NCBI GenBank assembly: GCA_903821715.1
Contig: CAIJMB010000239.1
Span: 1 to 8,595, forward strand
DNA: 8,595 nt
DNA from: an uncultured Flavobacteriales bacterium
GTDB taxonomy: Bacteria; Bacteroidota; Bacteroidia; Flavobacteriales; Schleiferiaceae
Direction: 5' to 3'
Part shown: positions 1 to 6,218 of the stretch, piece after piece
How the letters are laid out: each line of letters opens with the position of its first letter
Numbering within the stretch: position 1 is the first letter of the stretch
Made by a program: the position numbers and the translations under genes
Notes under the pieces: generated by a model
Seen by the model: only the letters and a program-made list of their open reading frames with translations
What the model was told of the DNA's origin: nothing
The model's database searches: none

Positions 1-719
1 ATGCCGTCGTGGTTGGCTTCCCACTGCTGCGCCTGCGCGGCATCTTCTTTGGCATTGCCACGGTGGCTTTTGGCAAATACAGTCTTGCCCACCCCCGGCG
101 GCCCCCACAAAATCACGGGATGTCTTCCCGCGGCAGCGAGTCCTAAAGCCACCACTACATCTGGATCAAATCGAAGGTCGGGCCACGGTTCAGGTCGCGC
201 GGGCCGAAGTTCTTCGGTCGCCAACTCCGGAACCTCACCGTGCGTGAGGTAGGCAATAGCATGGGCCAAACTCGCCGCAGCCACCCAATTAGAGGCTGCG
301 GACCGCCACCACGCGTTGGCCGGATACACAAAGGGGTCCTCGGACTCATGGGGCGGGGCGGGGCGGTCCGACTCGGCCATGCTCAGCGCGCCTTTGAGAT
401 CTAATGTACCCATCGCCACCGCCGCAAAGCGCATGGGGATTTGCCCCGAAGCCATGAGGACGCCTAGGGCAATCGGTAGGTCCATTGAAGTCCCTAACGC
501 CCAGGGCCGCGTGGGCTGGAACGAAACCGTAATCCGCTTCCCTGGCCACTTGTAGCCAGACGCCATGAAGGCCGCGTGGATGCGGCTCGGGGCTTCGCGG
601 ACCGTCGGGTCGCGGGTTCCGACCATGTGAAACGAGAATCCCGACGTCGCCGCGACGTCTACGCGCAGGCTATGCCAACGGCCGTCAGCCCATGCCCATG
701 TGTTGAGTGATGCTACCAT
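1..719 (-). CDS. Divergent YifB/ComM-family Mg-chelatase-like AAA+ ATPase, N-terminal part (runs off the window)
   Basis: The frame stays open from ATG 719-717 to the window edge, giving 239 visible residues; full-length family members have about 510. Residues 1-100 follow the YifB N-terminal (ChlI-type) domain: VREAPSRIHAAFMASGYKWP (40-59) matches the usual VKES..RI..AL..NGY..P, and MDLPIALGVLMASGQIP (79-95) matches the conserved YDLPIA.GILAAS.QI. Then come MGTLDLKGAL (103-112), like the family's GELSLDG, a shortened linker, and Walker A GPPGVGKT (206-213, Lys212) at about the expected place. Relatives include ComM, a helicase used in natural transformation. Odd points: the family's VGLPD reads VGTRD (33-37), and NLAPAD..KEG reads SFQPTRPWALG (66-76). 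The start was chosen by alignment; no ribosome binding site is evident, and a TTG at 731-729 is a weaker alternative. The family is fairly sure; DNA-processing activity is not. Confidence 0.72.
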   Translation of the reverse strand, partial: MVASLNTWAWADGRWHSLRVDVAATSGFSFHMVGTRDPTVREAPSRIHAAFMASGYKWPGKRITVSFQPTRPWALGTSMDLPIALGVLMASGQIPMRFAAVAMGTLDLKGALSMAESDRPAPPHESEDPFVYPANAWWRSAASNWVAAASLAHAIAYLTHGEVPELATEELRPARPEPWPDLRFDPDVVVALGLAAAGRHPVILWGPPGVGKTVFAKSHRGNAKEDAAQAQQWEANHDG

Positions 720-759
720 GAGGCAAACCAACGTGGAACTAATGCCCCGAGTCGGTTGC

Positions 760-779
760 CAAACGTCTATAAATGTTTG
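760..779. repeat. Short inverted repeat in the 79-base gap between the YopX-like and YifB-like genes
   Basis: The plus strand shows arms CAAACGT (760-766) and ATGTTTG (773-779) around a six-base AT-rich loop. The arms pair over seven positions with one G-T wobble on the plus strand, but with one A-C mismatch in the minus-strand transcript. No T-run follows on the minus strand, so it is not a convincing terminator for the upstream gene. The rest of the gap (720-798) shows no clear promoter: I found no good match to the Bacteroidota TTG / TAnnTTTG pattern. It could be an operator or chance. Confidence 0.25.
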
Positions 780-798
780 TCGGGATCCAGCGAACCCT

Positions 799-1203
799 TC
801 ACTCTTCTAAACCCCAAGCCTGCTGAAGCTCCGGGTTCAAAAAGACGTGGCTGTGCAGCTGAAGGTCTGAGCTCTGAAACAGTGCATACCCGTCCAGCTC
901 AAGGTGGTAGTCGACTTCGGATTCGATGCTCCGAAGGATCCAGCGCTTTTGACTAGCGTTCCACAAGAATACACCGAGCTCGTCGGCACCCTCGGGCACC
1001 GGGCGAAATCGCACGATGTCCCATTCGTACAAATGAACGCGGTGCTTGTCGCGAATTCCGACCGCCTCGTCAACTTGTGCATAGTCCAATTCGCGGCCGG
1101 TCCACCAAAATCCGTCGGGCGAATAAAACTGCGTTCCGTCGATACGGCGCAGATATCCTACCACACGGTTGCCAAAACGAAGTCGGTAGCGCTGCTCTTG
1201 CAT
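799..1203 (-). CDS. YopX-like small protein (134 aa)
   Basis: The 134-residue product matches the YopX family layout from end to end. It has an N-terminal MQEQRYRLR, like the usual M.E.KFR.W. The segment VGIRDKHRVHLYEWDIVRF (48-66) corresponds to the hallmark TGLKDKNGKEIYEGDIVK. VFLWNASQKRWIL (78-90) is a W-rich central strand. SHVFLNPELQQ (118-128) stands where most members have GNIYENPEL. YopX proteins are best known from Bacillus phages, prophages and other mobile elements, and their molecular role is unknown. The EGD of the hallmark is EWD here (60-62), and the GNIYENPEL ending is only partly kept, so this is a divergent member. There is no signal peptide or membrane segment, so it is probably cytosolic. 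ATG 1203-1201 is the natural start, 36 bases after the GT9 stop. The surrounding genes are chromosomal housekeeping genes and no other phage gene is visible. Confidence 0.66.
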   Translation of the reverse strand: MQEQRYRLRFGNRVVGYLRRIDGTQFYSPDGFWWTGRELDYAQVDEAVGIRDKHRVHLYEWDIVRFRPVPEGADELGVFLWNASQKRWILRSIESEVDYHLELDGYALFQSSDLQLHSHVFLNPELQQAWGLEE

Positions 1204-1239
1204 ACCTTGTTAACCCACTGTATGCGTAATTGTTGCAGG

Positions 1240-2190
1240 CTAAACTCCCAATTTCTGTAGTGCCTCGCGCACGAGCGCTGCACGAAGCGGAATCCGGCAA
1301 GCCCAGTCGCCTCGTCGGCAGGAATCCGCCCCTAAAATGCTGCAGGGCTGGCAGTTCAATCGCTCGGTCGACATGATGTGGCGAACGGGACTCGGAGCGG
1401 CAAATCCACCGACGGGATGGGTTCCGGCCCACAGGGTAACCGCCGGGACCTGGTAGCGGTACGCGAGGTGCTGGGCGGCGGAATCACATACTACCGCGGC
1501 TCGGGCCTGGCGCCACAGCCAATCTTCGTCGGCAGCCGACAGACCAAGTGCCGTCCGAAAGCCCTCGGGAGCTGAATCCTGAGGGCCACCCAAAAACACG
1601 GGCTCATAGCCCTCAGCTGCAAGCTGTTGGGCGAGCTGCACCGCTTCGTCTAGCGGCCACCGCTTGGTCTCGCGGCTGGCATGGGGGGCAATGATAATGA
1701 CCTTGCCGCTATGCTCCGTGGCGGCGAGGGATTGGCTCTTGGGCCAACCCAAGTTGACTAAGGCCTCAAAGTGAAGGTCGTAGGCGTTGGGGACAGGTTT
1801 TGTCGACCCACGTAGCACCGCGCGCCGCTGCGCACGAGGTTTGGCCACAAGGCCCTGCGGAATTTGCAGGATGCGCGCAATCCACCGGCTGCTGCGGGTC
1901 CGAACGTGGTTGTGGGCGTCGTACCAGGCAGTGAGGTCGGCAGAGCGCATCCATCCCCACCAAAACCACATGAGCGCAAAAAACCGACGGTACGGACCGC
2001 GGTCGACGTCGAGGCCGTGGACCTCAATGTGGGGATGAGCTGGTAGACGTTCCGCCCACCGAGGGCGAGTAAAAAGGGTGATCCGGTCGCCCTCAGCCAC
2101 AACTTGAGATAGGACGGAATGCAGCAGCACCACGTCGCCAAAGGAAGAAAAGCGAACGACGCCGAGGTGGCGTTTAGCCTTGACCGCCAT
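1240..2190 (-). CDS. Glycosyltransferase family 9 (heptosyltransferase-like)
   Basis: This 316-residue cytosolic enzyme has the GT9 / ADP-heptose:LPS heptosyltransferase layout. The N-terminal fold carries LGVVRFSSFGDVVLLHSVL (9-27), equivalent to the family's VRLSSLGDVVL, where Asp19 is the expected catalytic acid. The C-terminal nucleotide-sugar domain carries IIIAPHASRETKRWP (165-179), VFLGGPQD (198-205) and VVCDSAAQHLA (233-243), matching the usual NPGAS..KRWP, LLGGP.D and NDSG..H.A. A Cys-rich stretch follows: Cys280, 283, 291 and 298. Such enzymes add sugars to lipopolysaccharide or related surface glycans at the inner face of the inner membrane; the donor and acceptor here are unknown. 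The start at ATG 2190-2188 overlaps the DUF4254 gene by 17 bases, implying coupled translation. A longer frame from 2289 would add 33 residues read from inside the DUF4254 coding sequence and lacks family similarity. Confidence 0.88.
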   Translation of the reverse strand: MAVKAKRHLGVVRFSSFGDVVLLHSVLSQVVAEGDRITLFTRPRWAERLPAHPHIEVHGLDVDRGPYRRFFALMWFWWGWMRSADLTAWYDAHNHVRTRSSRWIARILQIPQGLVAKPRAQRRAVLRGSTKPVPNAYDLHFEALVNLGWPKSQSLAATEHSGKVIIIAPHASRETKRWPLDEAVQLAQQLAAEGYEPVFLGGPQDSAPEGFRTALGLSAADEDWLWRQARAAVVCDSAAQHLAYRYQVPAVTLWAGTHPVGGFAAPSPVRHIMSTERLNCQPCSILGADSCRRGDWACRIPLRAALVREALQKLGV

Positions 2191-2776
2191 AAAGCGCCGG
2201 GTTAGTCGCAGGGTCGTTGTACAGCTTGAACTGGCGGTAGGGCGTGTAGCGCACCTGGCCGGACTGCACGTCAGCCCACAACGCAGCACAGGCCGCCATT
2301 AGGTCATTGTGCTGGCCGTCAGCAGCAGCCAAGCGCTGGCCACATGCTACACGGTGGTCGTCGGATGCGTCGGACCGCTCAACCTCCACGCGGAGGTGGT
2401 AGCGCTTGAGCTGCAAAATACAGAGACGGTCGAGCGCCCACGCGAGGGATTCGGTGCGCACGGCTCCATTGACGGCCGGAACAGGCTGAAGCAGCTCGGC
2501 CAAGCGCAGATCGAGGGCCTCTACCGCGTCGGTCCGCTCCTGGTTCAGGGCGTCGATGCGGCGTTTGATCTCCATTAACTGGTCGCTGGGCAGGTCGCGG
2601 CGCCGCACTTCGTCCTCGAGGTGCCACTGGACCGTGTCAATCCAAGCCTTGGCGTACCAGGCTTGGTCCATGGTCCCGGGCTTGTAGGCCGGCGGGCACG
2701 GCGCATCCCATCGGTCGCGCACATGGTAGTCTTCGATGGCCGATTCGAGCAGCGAAAGGATTCGGTCGAGCGTCAC
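2174..2776 (-). CDS. DUF4254 domain protein (function unknown)
   Basis: The 200-residue product matches the DUF4254 family over its whole length. Characteristic parts are QWHLEDEVR (50-58), IKRRIDALNQERTDAVE (70-86), ESLAWALDRLCILQLKRYHL (109-128) and the C-terminal RQFKLYNDPATNPALY (181-196). It is mostly helical and charged, with no signal peptide or membrane segment, so it should be cytosolic. No function is established for the family; it is found largely in Bacteroidota. As I recall it often stands beside GT9 genes, as here, so a part in surface-glycan synthesis is a reasonable inference but unproven. The start is a GTG (2776-2774) whose last three bases form the stop of dsbD on the same strand, a GTGA overlap that points to translational coupling. 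The 3' end overlaps the GT9 start by 17 bases. Confidence 0.9.
   Translation of the reverse strand: MTLDRILSLLESAIEDYHVRDRWDAPCPPAYKPGTMDQAWYAKAWIDTVQWHLEDEVRRRDLPSDQLMEIKRRIDALNQERTDAVEALDLRLAELLQPVPAVNGAVRTESLAWALDRLCILQLKRYHLRVEVERSDASDDHRVACGQRLAAADGQHNDLMAACAALWADVQSGQVRYTPYRQFKLYNDPATNPALYGGQG
2773..2776 (-). other. Four-base GTGA stop/start overlap between dsbD and the DUF4254 gene
   Basis: On the minus strand the bases GTGA contain the GTG start of the DUF4254 gene (2776-2774) and the TGA stop of dsbD (2775-2773). The overlap fixes the DUF4254 start, which is not an ATG, and suggests that ribosomes ending dsbD reinitiate on the next gene. Confidence 0.75.
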
Positions 2777-4845
2777 TTGGCGGCGTTAAATACCTTAAGG
2801 CCCGCATCCAACCAATTCATGAATACCGAGGGATCTGGATCGTAGGCCGTGTGCCCGTTGAGCGCGGTCGGAGCCTCCACCGCGGGGTCCATCAGCACGT
2901 AGTACGGCTGGGCGTTGGCGTTGAAGTACTGGGCCTGTAGGTCGCCCCACTTTTGCCCGATGGTCTTGATTTTTTTGCCGGTGGTTTCGCTCACGCGCTG
3001 CTCGCTCTCGGCAAGCGGAGTCCGCTCGTCCACGTACAGCGACACGAGTACGACGTCCTCAGCCAAGCGCTGGCGCACTTCGGGGCGGGACCACACTTCT
3101 TCTTCCATTTTGCGGCAGTTGACGCAGCCCCATCCGGTGAAGTCGAGCAGCAGGGGCTTGCCCACTTCTTTGGCGTAGGCACGGGCCTCCTCGAGGTCGT
3201 TAAAGCACGGCAGATTCAGCGGGCAGTGGGCGTCCTCGCTCAACTTCTGTTCGCCTGAGGGCGCGGAACCGGATCCGAATCCGTTCGGGTTCTCCGAATA
3301 AAACGAGGGAGGCGGGAATCCAGCTACGAGCTTTACCGGCGCACCCCAGATTCCGGGAAGAAGGTAAAACCCGGTAACCAGAAACACGACACCCGTGAGC
3401 ATGCGGCCCACACCGAGGCCGCCCTTTGGTTCGTCGTCGTGCGGCATGCGAAAGACGCCAAAGAGGTAGAGCGCCGTGGCGAAGGCGATTCCGACCCAAA
3501 GAGCTAAGAACAATTCGCGCTCAACCCAATGCATCTGCCACACCATGTCTGCGGTGCTCAGGAACTTAAGAGCAAATGCCAGCTCGAGAAATCCCAGCGT
3601 GACCTTGACGGTGTTGAGCCATCCGCCCGACTTGGGCAGGCCCTTCAGCCACCCCGGGAAGGCCGCAAACAGCACAAACGGAAGCGACAGCGCGAAGCTG
3701 AATCCGAACATTCCGATGGCGGGTCCGAGGAGCTCGCCGCTCACGGCCGTGGCCACGAGCAACTGGCCGATAAGTGGCCCGGTGCAGCTAAAGCTTACCA
3801 GGGCGAGGGTGAACGCCATAAAGAAGATTCCGAGCAAGCCGCCGCGCTGCGATTGGTCGTCAGCCTTGTTGACCCACGACGACGGAAGCGTGATTTCGAA
3901 CGCCCCAAAAAAGCTGATGGCAAACACCACAAACAGGGCAAAAAAGGCGAGGTTGAACCAGGGATTGGTCGCCATGGCGTTCAACGCGTCGGATCCGAAG
4001 ACCACCGTCACGAGAAGGCCGAGGACCACATAAATGACGTTGATGCTCACCCCGTAGAGAATGGCCTTGCGCACTCCGTCGGCCTTGGACTTGCTCTGCT
4101 TGAGAAAGAAGCTCACGGTCAGCGGAATCATCGGGAAGATGCACGGCATGATCAGGGCGAAGAATCCGCCGAGCATTCCGGCTCCGAAGAGGGCCCAGAG
4201 GTTGACGGCTTCGGCTTCTTGGCCCTCGGCCTGAGTGGGCTCTTGAGCTTCTCCCGGTGCCGGATCATTGGCTGGTTGGCCAGTCGGTTCTTGACCTTCG
4301 GCCGTGGTTGGTTCTTGGGCTTCGGTCGTTGCGGGTTTCTGGTCCGTGGGGGCGTTAAGCTTGGATTCGTCGACCATTTCAGGTTCTGCCGAGGCCGGAA
4401 CTTTAAACACCAAACTCACGTAGTCCGGGGGAAGGCAGCGCTCATCGTCGCAGACCATGAACTCAACCTCAGCGGTGTAGGTGAAGGCCTTGTTGCTGAT
4501 TCGCTTCGCCGCGATCACAAAGTCCGCCTTCTTCGCGAAGTACGCCAGCTCCATTCCGAAGTTTTTGTCAAACTCCTTGATGGGTTTGGGCTCGCGCACC
4601 GGCCCCTCAGTCTTGAGGTCTTTGGATGCGGGCAGCGTGAATGCGGTCGGAATGGGACCGTCCGCACCAATGAACTGCGAGTAGACGTGCCAGCCGGCGT
4701 CAATTTTGGCGGTTGCGACCAATTCGAGCTTGCCGGCGTCAAGAGTCCGCACCGAAGTGGACCACGTGACCGGCTGAAGAATTTGGGCGAAGGCGGCAGA
4801 GCTGGCCAGCAGCAGGGTCGCGAGGGCGTAGAACAAACGATTCAT
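2773..4845 (-). CDS. dsbD: Thiol:disulfide interchange protein DsbD (protein-disulfide reductase)
   Basis: The 690-residue three-domain protein moves electrons from cytosolic thioredoxin across the inner membrane to periplasmic thiol-disulfide partners. Residues 1-20 are a signal peptide (AFA before Gln21). The periplasmic DsbD-alpha domain follows (about 21-150) with its redox pair in CDDERC (Cys132, Cys137). A Pro/Glu/Gln-rich linker (about 151-214) leads to about eight membrane segments (about 217-500). These carry the paired cysteines Cys235 (MPCIFPMIP) and Cys354 (FSCTGP). The C-terminal thioredoxin domain (about 550-690) has CVNC at 574-577, and GKKIKTIG at 623-630 is typical of Bacteroidota versions. 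ATG 4845-4843 was chosen because it opens the signal peptide directly; an in-frame ATG 27 bases upstream lies inside tilS. The gap to tilS is 5 bases, with A-rich leader AAACTT before the ATG. All expected redox cysteines are present, so it should be active. Cys541 and Cys547, just before the thioredoxin domain, are an additional pair. Confidence 0.96.
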   Translation of the reverse strand: MNRLFYALATLLLASSAAFAQILQPVTWSTSVRTLDAGKLELVATAKIDAGWHVYSQFIGADGPIPTAFTLPASKDLKTEGPVREPKPIKEFDKNFGMELAYFAKKADFVIAAKRISNKAFTYTAEVEFMVCDDERCLPPDYVSLVFKVPASAEPEMVDESKLNAPTDQKPATTEAQEPTTAEGQEPTGQPANDPAPGEAQEPTQAEGQEAEAVNLWALFGAGMLGGFFALIMPCIFPMIPLTVSFFLKQSKSKADGVRKAILYGVSINVIYVVLGLLVTVVFGSDALNAMATNPWFNLAFFALFVVFAISFFGAFEITLPSSWVNKADDQSQRGGLLGIFFMAFTLALVSFSCTGPLIGQLLVATAVSGELLGPAIGMFGFSFALSLPFVLFAAFPGWLKGLPKSGGWLNTVKVTLGFLELAFALKFLSTADMVWQMHWVERELFLALWVGIAFATALYLFGVFRMPHDDEPKGGLGVGRMLTGVVFLVTGFYLLPGIWGAPVKLVAGFPPPSFYSENPNGFGSGSAPSGEQKLSEDAHCPLNLPCFNDLEEARAYAKEVGKPLLLDFTGWGCVNCRKMEEEVWSRPEVRQRLAEDVVLVSLYVDERTPLAESEQRVSETTGKKIKTIGQKWGDLQAQYFNANAQPYYVLMDPAVEAPTALNGHTAYDPDPSVFMNWLDAGLKVFNAAK
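4216..4323 (-). repeat. dsbD: Degenerate direct repeat in the DsbD linker
   Basis: Two 12-residue units, EAQEPTTAEGQE (DsbD residues 175-186; bases 4323-4288) and EAQEPTQAEGQE (199-210; bases 4251-4216), differ at one residue and match at 28 of 36 bases. They lie in the flexible acidic linker between the periplasmic alpha domain and the first membrane segment. The spacing sequence is also rich in Pro, Glu, Gln and Ala. The pattern fits an old internal duplication in a spacer under weak sequence constraint. Confidence 0.7.
4786..4845 (-). other. dsbD: Predicted DsbD signal peptide
   Basis: Residues 1-20 have a basic start (MNR), a hydrophobic core (LFYALATLLLASSAAF) and a signal-peptidase I site of the A-x-A type, AFA before Gln21. 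This places the alpha domain in the periplasm and supports the ATG at 4845 as the true start. Confidence 0.85.
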
Positions 4846-4850
4846 AAGTT

Positions 4851-6218
4851 TCAAAGGTAATTCACAGTCCACCGGAGCACGTGCGCTGCGTCACTCGGAA
4901 CCGCTAATGCTTGACTGAGTCGGATTCCGGGGATCCAGAGCACCTCGCCAGGGGCTTCGCTCGATGCCAGCACCACCACATCGCGGCGTACTGGGGACGG
5001 AACTTTGGCCTCAGTGAGCGCATCGCTCACCTTTTTACGGCCTTTGAGCCCTAGCGGATGAATGACGTCACCCTCGAGCCAGGTGCGCCAGAGTGCGGTG
5101 CTCGGAATCTCCAGGGTCACGGGCTCAAGGGCGCTTCCGAGGTCAGATGGGCGCTTGCGGAGCTCCGTGAGCCGGAGTTCGGCCGCTGTATGCCAGACTT
5201 CACCGTCCCAGATGGGGATCTGCTGTGTCGTCGCGACCGGTTGGGCGCGAAACGGATCTTCGTCGGCGCAGGGAACAAGCAGCAGGCCCTCGCGGTCCGC
5301 CCAAATGCGCCATCCGTCGCGCTCGAGAAAGGATCCTACTTGAGAATCAGCGAGCTGGCGAAGCGCCTCGAGCTCAAATGGCGCGTAGGGCTTAAGCAGC
5401 TGGTGCACAATGACTTCAGAATGGGGGTGCGCGAGGGCATCCCGGTAGAGCACGCGGGTTCCCGGCAGACGTCGACTCATCGCCGTGTACAGGGCGGATT
5501 CGCGTTGAATCGCCACCTCGGCAAACTTCTGAAGGTGGCGCAGGCGGCGCATGGTCGTACGGATTCCGTCGCGCACCTGCGGAACCGCCTGCTCAAGCGC
5601 AGGTAGCGCGTGGTGGCGAAGGTGGTTTCGGGTGTACTTGTCGCCCTCGTTGGAGGCGTCTTCGCGCCACTTCAGCCCCATGCGCTCGGCCTCGGCGCGG
5701 AGTTCAGTTTTATGAAACTCAAGTAAGGGGCGGCGAAGGTGGCCTTGGCTGGGCGCGAGTGAAACGAGGCCGTCGATTCCTGTTCCGCGCGAAGCAAACA
5801 AGAGAAACGTTTCAATCGCATCGTCGGCGTGGTGGGCCGTGGTAATGACCGAAGCGCTCAGCTCCTCGTGCCACGCGAAGGCAGCGCCGTAGCGAAGGTC
5901 GCGCGCCCTTGCCTGAAGGTCGGGGGACGACCCAAAGTGTTTGGGAGCGTTCACCACCCGAATCGGGCAACCCGTCTCGCGAGCCCAGGCGCGAACGAAG
6001 GCTTCGTCTGCATCGGATTCCGCCCCGCGCAGCCCGTAGTTCACGTGCAGTACGTGAAGCGGGTAGCCGTGAGCGAGCAGCGCCTCGGCCAAAAGCATCG
6101 AATCCAATCCGCCCGACACCATGGCCACTACCGGCTCAGATGGCGGGCCAAGGAGCAACTGAAGCTGGGTCGCCACCGCCGTGCGAAAGGGCGCCGAAGT
6201 GCTATTCCACCGACTCAT
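4851..6218 (-). CDS. tilS: tRNA(Ile)-lysidine synthase TilS
   Basis: TilS attaches lysine, using ATP, to C34 of the tRNA-Ile with anticodon CAU, so that it reads AUA and accepts isoleucine; it is normally essential. The 455-residue product has the PP-loop SGGLDS at 35-40, the family motif LHVNYGLRGAESDADE (57-72), HHADDAIETFLLFASRGTGI (129-148) and REDASNEGDKYTRNHLRH (185-202). The C-terminal substrate-binding domain is recognisable by IHPLGLKGRKKVSD and by WIPGIRLSQ near the end. The preferred start is ATG 6218-6216, which puts the PP-loop at the usual distance and overlaps pabB by 17 bases. ATG 6227-6225, preceded by AAA, is nearly as good and adds three residues. The frame is open to an ATG at 6287, but that would add 23 residues without family similarity. 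The length is in the normal range and no key motif is missing. Confidence 0.95.
   Translation of the reverse strand: MSRWNSTSAPFRTAVATQLQLLLGPPSEPVVAMVSGGLDSMLLAEALLAHGYPLHVLHVNYGLRGAESDADEAFVRAWARETGCPIRVVNAPKHFGSSPDLQARARDLRYGAAFAWHEELSASVITTAHHADDAIETFLLFASRGTGIDGLVSLAPSQGHLRRPLLEFHKTELRAEAERMGLKWREDASNEGDKYTRNHLRHHALPALEQAVPQVRDGIRTTMRRLRHLQKFAEVAIQRESALYTAMSRRLPGTRVLYRDALAHPHSEVIVHQLLKPYAPFELEALRQLADSQVGSFLERDGWRIWADREGLLLVPCADEDPFRAQPVATTQQIPIWDGEVWHTAAELRLTELRKRPSDLGSALEPVTLEIPSTALWRTWLEGDVIHPLGLKGRKKVSDALTEAKVPSPVRRDVVVLASSEAPGEVLWIPGIRLSQALAVPSDAAHVLRWTVNYL

Noticed and set aside
1..252. An 83-codon plus-strand frame beginning at base 1
   Set aside because: It lies opposite the YifB-like frame, which has the Walker A motif and a family match; the plus-strand product is low-complexity and matches nothing I know.
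720..798. A promoter or terminator in the gap before the YifB-like gene
   Set aside because: No convincing match to the Bacteroidota promoter pattern and no GC-rich hairpin with a T-run on the minus strand. Only a weak inverted repeat is present.
904..1260. A 118-codon plus-strand frame across the YopX-like gene
   Set aside because: It is antisense to the YopX-like gene, has no recognisable motif, and runs against the direction of every other gene.
1070..1432. A 120-codon minus-strand frame between the GT9 and YopX-like genes
   Set aside because: It overlaps the ends of two better-supported genes in another frame, and its Arg/Ser-rich composition is typical of an out-of-frame reading.
4228..4323. 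DsbD linker repeats as a CRISPR-like or mobile repeat
   Set aside because: There are only two imperfect copies, in frame within a coding linker, so an internal protein duplication explains them.
3529..4860. A 443-codon open frame on the plus strand opposite dsbD
   Set aside because: It is exactly antisense to a well-supported dsbD gene. Its product is His/Gly/Arg-rich with no recognisable domain, as expected from the reverse complement of GC-rich coding DNA.
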